DNA from: Candidatus Rhodoferax mariagerensis
Lineage (GTDB): Bacteria > Pseudomonadota > Gammaproteobacteria > Burkholderiales > Burkholderiaceae_C
Length of the DNA stretch: 14,312 nucleotides
Direction: 5' to 3'
Assembly (NCBI GenBank): GCA_016719055.1
Contig: JADKAW010000057.1
Coordinates: forward strand, 1-14,312
This document shows positions 1 through 6,336 of this stretch, in pieces. The position numbers and the translations under genes are program-made. The notes beneath the pieces are model-generated. The model had not been told where the DNA came from, ran no database searches, and was given only the letters and a program-made list of their open reading frames with translations. How positions within the stretch are numbered: position 1 is the first letter of the stretch; each line of letters begins with the position of its first letter.

Positions 1-193
1 CTGAGGTAGCTCCATTTATCAAGATGATGATTACAAGGTCGCCTACGCGCGAGGGCGTACTCATGTGGATGAGTGCTTTGAGCAGATGTTCAGCCACCTC
101 ATTCGCCAGATCGACAGCCCAGACACCTCAAACACGCCAAACTGTTTTATGGGGAAGCCTTCGCCCAAGGGAGCTACACACCAGGAGAAATAA
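1..193 (+). CDS. csm2: Csm2, 3' fragment (frameshifted)
   Basis: Csm2 is the small all-helical subunit that lines the type III-A effector complex. Only its C-terminal part is inside the window. Reading starts in the third frame with EVAPFIKMM and continues after an indel near base 38 in the second frame with KVAYARGRTHVDE and a short helical stretch, ending at TAA 191-193. The lysine-rich 'K-x-AYA-x-GR' stretch is characteristic of Csm2. A further indel near 165-175 probably hides the usual 'EAF' motif, since GEAFA is readable in another frame. Its place directly before csm3 is the canonical operon order. Identification depends on this context plus the short motif, so it is good but not certain. 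Both the left truncation and the frameshifts prevent a clean product. Confidence 0.72.
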
Positions 194-196
194 GCC

Positions 197-933
197 ATGA
201 CGCACCAGCACCTCAGCGCCATCACCACCATCACCGCCACGCTCGAACTGGTCACCGGCTAACGCATTGGTGCAGGCGACGGCGAAGTGCATTGGCGGGG
301 TCGAAACTCCGTCATCAAGCACCCGCACACCCGGTCGCCCTACATTCCCGGCTCCAGCCTCAAAGGGCAAGATGCGCCGCCTGCTGGAATGCGCAGCGGT
401 GAAGTCAAAGAAAACCCGCTTTGGGCTGGGATGAATATCAAAAAAGCCAGCGACAGCACGTTACCGGGCCGAGGTCAAACGCGTCCTGCAACTTTCCGGC
501 ATCAGTGGCGATGCCAAGCTGGGGGTGGAAGACATCCACCACCATCGGCCCAACGCGCATCTCGTTTTGGGACTGCAATCTGAAAAAGAATGGGAGGCCA
601 AGCCCACGAAGACAACTTCTCGCTGACCGAAGTCAAAAGCGAAAACCGCATTAACCGCATTTCAGGCGTGGCCGGCACCCCGCGCCAGACCGAGCGTGTA
701 CCCGCCGGGGCACGCAATTCGACTTTCGCCTGTCGGTCAAAAAACGCCGGTGATGGCGATGACTTGCCGACCACCGTGCTGCCGGGCCTGTTAAACTGCT
801 GGAACTCGACAGTGTGGGCGGCTCAGGCTCGCGCAGCTACACTCAAGGTGAAGTTTGTCCAGCCTGCAAATCAAGGCGCGGAGACCCAGGCGCGCCTGGA
901 TGCGGTACAAAGCGTTTGGAGGCTGAACCATGA
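197..933 (+). CDS. csm3: Csm3, Cas7-family backbone RNase (frameshifted)
   Basis: Csm3 is the repeated backbone subunit of the type III-A complex and in the family carries the aspartate that cuts target RNA at 6-nt intervals. ATG 197 follows an AGGAGA ribosome site at 183-188. The N-terminus reads TATLELVTG, an in-frame TAA at 260-262, then RIGAGDGEVH, and later SPYIPGSSLKG, the glycine-rich RAMP loop. The C-terminal part shows NFSLTEVKSENRINRISG and RQTERVPAG, both typical of Csm3. Indels lie near 290, 310, 370, 600 and 715. The loop that should hold the catalytic Asp (about 295-312) is scrambled by one, so its presence cannot be judged. The restored end is TGA 931-933, overlapping the next ATG. 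Family assignment is firm; as written the gene cannot make a full protein. Confidence 0.88.
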
Positions 934-942
934 GCAACCCTG

Positions 943-1129
943 ATGGCTCAAACCATCTACCAGGCAGCCCAAGCCCTGCCAGACGTGCAGGCCGCCAGGG
1001 AGTGCTGGACTTCATCTATTTCTTGTACCCGGCAAAAAACTGGCCGAGCATCGCGACTTGCAAAGCAGCACAACAAGATTCAATGAACCATGTGGGACAA
1101 CGAAGCAGACGGGGCCTGGAATCATGTAA
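943..1129 (+). CDS. DUF2281/MazE-like antitoxin (frameshifted)
   Basis: This is a short gene between csm3 and the MazF-like toxin. From ATG 943 it reads MAQTIYQAAQALPDVQ. After an indel near 990 it continues as VLDFIYFL and, after more indels, as WDNEADGAWNH just before the toxin start. A helix with 'ALP..', a 'VLDFI.FL' stretch and an acidic 'WDNE.DE.W' tail is the pattern I know from DUF2281-type antitoxins that partner PemK/MazF or PIN toxins. Such antitoxins bind and block the toxin and repress their own promoter. ATG 930 is an alternative start that would overlap the csm3 stop. At least three indels are needed to restore roughly 60 residues. The role is mostly inferred from pattern and the adjacent toxin. 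Confidence 0.6.
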
Positions 1130-1457
1130 AGCGGGTACCGTTGTTTTTGATACCGTTTCCGTTCAGGCGATGTCGTCAGCCAAAAGCGCCGCCGGTCCTG
1201 ATGCTGACGCAACCCGATCACCAAGGTAGATTTGTCGCGATACCACTGACCAGCCAACCTCAGCCACGCCAGCATTACCCCTCCCGGCCCAATGGCGTTG
1301 GGTGGAACGCTGCCCCTCTGGCCAGTTAGGTCAAAACCGACACGGTGTATTCGTTTAGCGAAAAGCGGGGTCATCAAAATCATCGGTCGCCCGAGTGAGG
1401 ACAGCCGCGCCTATTGCGTGCAACAGTTGTGCCTATTACAGCGAATCGGGGCGCTAA
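1124..1457 (+). CDS. MazF/PemK-family mRNA interferase toxin (frameshifted)
   Basis: MazF/PemK toxins are ribosome-independent endoribonucleases with an SH3-like barrel fold. ATG 1124 is followed by an extra T, giving ATG-TAA. Without it the start reads MKAGTVV, and across indels it continues IPFPF, then PVLMLTQPDHQGRFVAIPL around 1190-1250, which is the classic MazF/PemK core. The end reads KSGVIKIIGRPSEDSRAYC and QQLC, matching the family's 'hI.k.iG.ls' C-terminal region. The restored stop is TAA 1455-1457. Expected length is about 110 residues, as usual for the family. It sits in the same direction between csm3 and csm4, so it would be co-transcribed with the interference genes. At least four indels are present. 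The toxin family is well supported; its RNA sequence specificity cannot be read. Confidence 0.78.
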
Positions 1458-1461
1458 CCAC

Positions 1462-2461
1462 ATGCACGACTTACTGCTTCACGCTGCGCCCCTTGAGCGC
1501 CTTTGGTACACCGCTGGCCGGCGACACCCGCCGCACGGTCAACTGGCGCGGACGCTGCGCCATCAGTTGGGTAATGCCCGGCTGAGCGAATTGCTGCACG
1601 GCTCACCAGCGGCCAACCGTTTGCCGGTGCTGTCCAGACGCGTTGCCAACAGGCCATGTGCCTTTGCCACACGTACCGTCTGAAATGTGGCGAAGTCCAC
1701 CGCTGCGGGTGCGCCAGACCGCAAGGCACTCAAAAAAAATGGCTGCCGGTTGCACGATCTGGCCACCCCTTTGAGCAATGGCAAAGCCTGGCTAAAAGTG
1801 ATGCTGATCTGGCACCGCAAGAGTTTGCCACGCCGATCAGCGCGCCCAGCCCCACAACACCATCAACCGCCAGACCGGCACCACGGGCGAGGGCCAGTTT
1901 GCGCCCTACGCCATGCCACAAATCTGGTTTCACCCGGACGTACCTCTTTGATCTGGTTGTGGTGCTGGATTGATCACCCGTCTGAGTCTGGCCGAAATGA
2001 CAGCCGCGCTGGAATACATGGGTCATATCGGCTTTGGCCGCGATGCCGGCATTGGGCTGGGCAGGTTTGAGCTGCTGGGCGATGCTGTATTGAGCGGCCT
2101 TCGCGGCGAGATCGCCGCGCCCTTTCAGCCTGCATCAGCTTTGTTTTCTGACACGGTCCCAATGCACCACAAGGTCTGGGTTTTTGCCCGGTACGCAGCA
2201 GCTACCAGGTAGCTACGCTTTACGTTTGGTCGACACGGTGATGCCGCTGTGCAATCGGGCCAACCTTTTAAACGACCGGTGCTGTTGGCCAAGGCCGGTG
2301 GGCGTGTTTTGGCCTGAAACGCTGGACACTCACGCTTCTTTCTTGGCCAAAGGCTTGGGCGGTGCGGCCAGCCCAGTGGCGCTGGCCATGCCCGGAAACT
2401 GGTGCAACAAGGCTACGCCCCCGGTCATCACATCGCTCGGCCTGTGGAGACAAACGCATGA
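1462..2461 (+). CDS. csm4: Csm4, Cas5-family RAMP (frameshifted)
   Basis: Csm4 is the Cas5-like subunit that caps the crRNA 5' tag and contacts Cas10. ATG 1462 follows the toxin stop by four bases. After one indel the start reads TLRPLSAFGTPLAGDT, the hallmark Csm4 N-terminus. About 1853-1894 reads HNTINRQTGTTGEG, the usual central motif, and about 2027-2075 reads GHIGFGRDAGIGLGRFE, the conserved glycine-rich loop. The C-terminal part contains ETLDTHASFLAKGLGG (about 2320-2365). The restored stop is TGA 2459-2461, which overlaps csm5 ATG 2458 as ATGA, indicating translational coupling. About 330 residues would be encoded, normal for the family. Numerous single-base indels occur, for example near 1465, 1530, 1600-1690, 1850, 1945 and 2215. 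The family call is secure. Confidence 0.88.
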
Positions 2462-3969
2462 ACACGTTCTTGAAAACCTACAAACTGGCGCTGACTCCCG
2501 CTGTCGCCAATTCATCGCTGCGGCGAAGACTTTGAGCCGAACCAACTATGTGATTGACGATGGGACTCTACATGGGTTTGACCCGGGCAGGGCGATTCTG
2601 GATGCCAGACAACTGGAAGCACTAGGCAAGCCAGCTCTGGTACAGACCCTCTGGCCGTTCAACGTTTTTCAAAGCAATCCAAAACTTTCTCAAAATTGCC
2701 AATGTAAAAATTCCTCTGTGCGCAGGCATCAAAGATGAATATGCTGGTCTCCTTATTAATAACCTCGGACGGGCTGCCAATGTCGAACACAACGGAAAGC
2801 CTGTCATCAATCAATTTTCATTGAGCGACACGAATACACGGGACCCGAAAAGCAGCCCTATATTCCAGGCAGTAGTTTCAAAGGTGCAGTTCACACGGCA
2901 TGGCTGGACGCTACAGCGGACAACAGCCCGGCGATGTCGCAGTTCAAATTTAACGGTGAAGCGAAATCAACCCAGCCATGGAAACTCGTTTATTCAGAGG
3001 TGACTTCAAAACCAGCCCGCTGCGTTTGCTGAAAGTTTCTGATTTCATGCCAACCGACAACCTGAATCGCAAGATTTGGTATACCGTCAACCTGAAAGGC
3101 AACCTGTAAAAAACAAACACGGCGAGTTGTTATTGCCGAAAGTGCAACAACTCGCAAAGAGTGCATTCAGGCGGCACGGTTTCGCTCTCTTACCGCAGAT
3201 GTAACGCTGCCGGTGCTTGGTGCAGAGTCCCAAAAAACGGCAGTACCAACAACTGCACTTCGCCAGACTGATTTACTGACCATTGGTAAGAAAGAAACGC
3301 CTACCTGCCACGTCGGTGGCGGGCTTAATTCCTTAGTAAGGCGGGGTTTGTCAACCCGCATTGGATGGAATCGGTGACCAAACTGATTTCAACTGACCTT
3401 GTGCCTTACTTTCAACCGGCAAAGTCATTGGTGCGACTGGGACGGTACGGCGGCGCTGAGGCAAACACTTTCACGGCGATGGTGTGGCACAAATCAAAAT
3501 CATGGAAGGCAAAAGGAGCCAGAACGGTAAAAAACAAGTTTTTCATTCTCCAAAGCCACACAAACCGTCTGGCTGGCAGCTGAAAGCGATAAGGCCTAAC
3601 AAACATCTGCTCCTTTTGGATTGGGCTCTGGTAGAAATTGATCCAACACAAGATGAGCCCGTCGTTTCAGAAATGGTGCAGACATGGTCAAAGGGCTTTT
3701 GACACAAAGCTTGAGGTGCACCAGAAAATCAGCAGTCGGCAAAAGTCGCGGAAAAATACGTTTGGACTGCGGCCCGTATCAAATTCAACCGCGCCAACGG
3801 CACGCTCACTGTAGATCATGATGGCAAACAGGCCAGTGCCATATCGCCGACTGGTGAATTACTCCTCAGTGCGTTACCCGCCGTACTTCAAACCAAAATC
3901 CGGCGCAACGAGTTCGTCAAGGCCACGGCTACCGTTGAAGGCAAGATCTTGTTGAAGGTCGAGCCATGA
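2458..3969 (+). CDS. csm5: Csm5, Cas7-family RAMP with C-terminal extension (frameshifted)
   Basis: Csm5 caps the 3' end of the crRNA in the type III-A complex. ATG 2458 overlaps the csm4 stop. The protein begins MNTFLKTYKLALTP, and after an indel IHCGEDFEP-like sequence and NYVIDDGTLHGFDPGRAILD follow. Around 2845-2890 lies YIPGSSFKGAVHTAW, the RAMP glycine loop, in a different frame. Near 3620 ALVEIDPTQDEPV recalls the usual Csm5 end. A further clean stretch, AEKYVWTAARIKFNRANGTL to GKILLKVEP, runs to TGA 3967-3969. This makes the restored protein about 500 residues, longer than compact Csm5 proteins, so the last 75-100 residues look like an extra domain or a fused small protein. The stop overlaps the hicA start as ATGA. 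At least six indels lie between 2490 and 3735. Confidence 0.83.
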
Positions 3970-4214
3970 GCCAATTTGAAAAGCTTTTGCTGCGCCTACT
4001 GCGCGGCACATCAGACAACAGCATTGGCTTTCAGGAATTGTGTGGTCTGTTGGCGCACCTTGGTTTCCAGATGCACACGCGCGGCAGTCACCATGTATTC
4101 TCCAAACTAGGTGTTGCTGAGTTGATCAACCACAGCGCGATGGTGCGAACGCAAAACCCCTATCAAGTCAAGCAAGTGCGCCAGGTCATTGTTAAATACA
4201 AGTTGGAGGTGTAA
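3966..4214 (+). CDS. hicA: HicA-family toxin
   Basis: HicA toxins are small double-stranded-RNA-binding-like RNases that cut mRNA and tmRNA. This 82-residue frame is intact. It has the family layout: an N-terminal helix, GFQELCGLLAHLGFQMHTRGSH with the G-S-H segment at residues 40-42 that carries the catalytic histidine, VFSKLG, and a C-terminal helix VKQVRQVIVKY. Length matches the family. ATG 3966 overlaps the csm5 stop by four bases, so the toxin is translated from the csm transcript. The matching HicB antitoxin follows two bases after the stop. Toxin-first order is typical of hicAB. It is one of the few intact frames in the left half of the window. Confidence 0.9.
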   Translation: MSQFEKLLLRLLRGTSDNSIGFQELCGLLAHLGFQMHTRGSHHVFSKLGVAELINHSAMVRTQNPYQVKQVRQVIVKYKLEV

Positions 4215-4216
4215 CC

Positions 4217-4428
4217 ATGGATCGTTTTGAAATCATCATCTTCTGGAGTGACGAAGACCATTGTTTTGTCGCCGAAGTGCCAGGTTGCCCGGTTACTTGG
4301 CGCATGGCGAGTCGCATGAGGCGGCGCTAGCAGCAGTCAAGCAAACCATGCAACTGTGGTTGGACACCGCGCAAAGCATGGGCCGAAGCGTGCCCCAAGC
4401 CCGTGGCAGTCGTTTGATGTTCGCCTGA
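4217..4428 (+). CDS. hicB: HicB-family antitoxin (one frameshift)
   Basis: HicB antitoxins carry a degenerate RNase H-like fold that binds HicA, sometimes with a DNA-binding domain. ATG 4217 follows a strong GGAGGT site at 4205-4210. The start reads MDRFEIIIFWSDEDHCFVAE, the family's N-terminal strand pair, then VPG. One missing base near 4284 shifts the frame; beyond it LPGYLAHGESHEAAL and a helix ending RGSRLMFA run to TGA 4426-4428. The restored length is about 70 residues, which is the HicB core domain only. No separate helix-turn-helix or ribbon-helix-helix domain is visible. If the frameshift were real, the adjacent intact HicA would have no antitoxin, which argues for a sequence error. 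Confidence 0.85.
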
Positions 4429-4430
4429 CG

Positions 4431-4809
4431 ATGAGTTCCCAACCCCTGCCCTGATGCCCATGCCCCCAAACGGTGCGCTGAATGTGCCCGTGCCGGACAG
4501 CATCTACCCCTTCCCCGAGCCTACCCGCACCTCACCGACGACCAATACGACCTGTTCGATCGCATGAGCTGGAAATCAGCGAAGACGCCTATTGCCGCCG
4601 GCTGGATTGGCGACGAGTACAACATCCGGAACGCCATCGCTGGGCGGCCCGGGTCTGGCTACCACCGCTACACCACCCCGGCTGCTGCGGCGCTGCATAA
4701 AGCACCGTCTCTGACGAGATCGGCTGGATTTGCTGGACAAAGACGGCCCCCAGTTCGCTCCAATGGCGCAATGGCTGAAAATGTTCGCGTCCTGCGTGCC
4801 AACAGATGA
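4431..4809 (+). CDS. Unrecognised protein between hicB and the HEPN/MNT pair (frameshifted)
   Basis: I do not recognise this family. ATG 4431 lies two bases after the hicB stop. Read across frames it gives MSSQPLP, then MPMPPNGALNVPVPDSIYPF, YPHLTDDQYDLFDR, ISEDAY, GWIGDEYNIRNAIA, and near the end GWICWTKDGPQFAPMAQWL. It looks like a compact soluble protein of about 120 residues rich in Trp and Tyr. There is no signal peptide or membrane segment. The reading frame changes at least four times, so the middle (about 4630-4700) is unreliable. A restored stop TGA 4807-4809 would overlap ATG 4806 of the next gene, which suggests it belongs to the same translationally coupled block. It could be a third component of one of the flanking TA modules or a CRISPR accessory protein; neither is shown. 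Confidence 0.5.
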
Positions 4810-5299
4810 CAAACACCGCAAAATAACAACGCTTTGCCTGCCGCCAACCAAATCAACCCAAATGCCGCCATGCCCACCGCTTCCAAGCCTTGGACTGGCC
4901 TCCTTTGCCATGCCCTGGCATCCCTGCAACGCTGTGAACCGGTGGCGGGGGCGCTGCTGTACAGGACGAAGAACTGCGGGATGACACCATCCGGCGGCAC
5001 TTTGAAGTACACCTTTGAGCTGAGTTGGAAAATGCTCAAACGCCGGCTGGAACTAGATCTGCCCGACAGCCAGAGCGTGGATGCGATGAGTTTTCGCGAA
5101 CTGATGCGCAGCGGTGGTGAACGTGGTCTGCTGCAAGATGTCGATGCCTGGATGGTGTTTCGGGACAAGCGCAACATCACCTCGCACCTGCCACAACGCC
5201 CTCAAAGCGGCAGACGTGGCGGCAGTCATTCCCACCTTTGTGCAGCACGCCGTGGCGCTGCTGGCGCAACTGCAAGCCAGAAGCAGTGACGATGCTTGA
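4806..5299 (+). CDS. HEPN-domain protein, HI0074/HepT-like nucleotidyltransferase partner (frameshifted)
   Basis: The HI0074 family are HEPN proteins that pair with MNT nucleotidyltransferases; in the related HepT-MntA systems the HEPN protein is an RNase toxin. Readable segments are ALASLQRCEPVAG, FELSWKMLKRRLELDLPD (residues that form the long helix), SFRELMRSGGERGLLQD, and AWMVFRDKRNITSH, followed after an indel by NALKAADVAAVIPTFVQHA. The R-x4-H HEPN signature is present as RNITSH. The tyrosine usually found two residues later falls on a frameshift and cannot be verified. Indels lie near 4830, 4960, 5010 and 5190. The C-terminus ends at TGA 5297-5299, overlapping the MNT start by eight bases. 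ATG 4806 or ATG 4870 could be the start; the first would overlap the upstream gene. Confidence 0.8.
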
Positions 5300-5637
5300 A
5301 CTCGACCCAGCGCAGCAACAATTGATTCAACGCCTGTTGGCGCACCGCTTGCCTCAGGTGAACGCCATCGCTTTCGGGTCTCGCGTGGCGGGTTGGCAAT
5401 TTGGCCTGAACCCCAAGCCCTACTCTGACCTTGACGCGGCCCTATGGGGACTGCGACCCGCCGATCGACATCGCCTTGGCGAATTTGCGCGCCGATCTGG
5501 AAGAATGCCCACTGCCCTGGCGCGTTGACATCAGCGATGCCAATGACCTTCCATCGTCTTTGCGCGACCGGATTGAACGCTATGGCGTATGCCTGCAAAG
5601 ATCAGCCCGCACCCCCCATCTTGTGGCTGACCGATAA
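5292..5637 (+). CDS. MNT-type minimal nucleotidyltransferase antitoxin (one frameshift)
   Basis: Minimal nucleotidyltransferases of this type neutralise HEPN toxins, in studied HepT-MntA pairs by adding AMP to them. ATG 5292 overlaps the HEPN stop. The protein begins MLELDPAQQQLIQRLL and shows AIAFGSRVAGW followed by PYSDLD, the G-S ... D-x-D metal-binding signature of the polymerase beta fold. The spacing is longer than the textbook ten residues because of a WQFG insertion. After an indel near 5445 the frame changes and reads PPIDIALANLRADLEECPLP and WRVDISDANDLPSSLRDRIE, the usual C-terminal part with the third acidic strand (VDISD). It ends at TGA 5635-5637 or close by. About 110 residues restored, normal for the family. 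Confidence 0.82.
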
Positions 5638-5642
5638 CACCC

Positions 5643-6309
5643 ATGCCCCACATCCTCACCGTCCCTCGCGCCCAAGCCCCGACTTTGCCAGAAACCGGCT
5701 GCTGGCCAGTGCAAAACCTCGACTTTTGCGGCAAGCCGTCTGGCAAACCCGCGCCAACGCCGAGCACGACGAGGCCTTTGCAACCCATCCCCTACCTGCT
5801 GCTGATGAATGCCAGCGGCCAACTCTGGTGTTACCAGCGCAGCGGTGGTGACACGCGGCTGGACGGGCGCTGTAGCTGCGGTGTCGGCGGCCATGGTGAT
5901 TGGCAAGATGCCCGGCCTGCGCTTGAACAATCTATTGATAGCTGCCAGCGCATACCCGACAAGGGCTACAAGCCTATTTCATCCATCAACCCGCAGGCCA
6001 CACTGCAACACGCCCTGCTGCGCGAGGTGGCCGAAGACCTGGGTGCCACAGCGGCCGATCTGGCCCAATCACCTTTCATGGCCTGATCTTTGAGGGCTTG
6101 TCACCCGTGGGTCGAGTCCATCTGGGCGTGCTGTTTACCGCCCGGTGGCTGCCTGTACAACTGCCGCAACCAGTGGCCGGTGAAGCGCGCTGCATGGTTT
6201 GGGTTTCCGGCCAGCCAACACCGTTGCCAACAACGCCCAATTCGAGCGATGGAGCCGGTTGGCAGCGCAGCACCTGATGGACTGCGCTGCGCGGAACTTG
6301 CCCCATTGA
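5643..6309 (+). CDS. MutT/Nudix hydrolase, COG4112-like (frameshifted, carries a repeat insertion)
   Basis: Nudix enzymes split nucleoside diphosphates linked to another group. The fold is recognised from YLLLMNASGQLWCYQRSGGDTRLDG-like sequence (about 5796-5870), GVGGHGDW (about 5879-5903), HALLREVAEDLGA (about 6010-6048) matching the REUxEExGU half of the Nudix box with one Glu replaced by Asp, and GLIFEGLSPVGRVHLGVLF after an indel near 6078. This 'PVG+VHLG' pattern is what I know from the MutT-like group COG4112. A dispersed repeat sits between the GGH segment and the REV segment, inside the Nudix box loop, and stays open in frame. Further indels fall near 5725-5790 and 6180. The restored stop is TGA 6307-6309. 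Placed directly before cad1, it may act on inosine nucleotides; that is inference. Confidence 0.72.
5926..5990. repeat. Dispersed hairpin-like repeat, copy A (inside the Nudix gene)
   Basis: The segment has a left half TATTGATAGCTGCCAGCGC and a right half ACAAGGGCTACAAGCCTATTT that are partly complementary (AATAG/CTATT-type ends, GC-rich centre). Three other copies of the same pattern occur in the window. It contributes about 20 codons to the host gene without a stop. Confidence 0.6.
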
Positions 6310-6336
6310 TGCAACACCCCAGCACGCGTCCACCCG

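Noticed and set aside
2200..2214. The palindrome AGCTACCAGGTAGCT inside csm4
   Set aside because: It lies in coding sequence in an indel-rich stretch and may stem from a sequencing or assembly error; no second copy supports a site.
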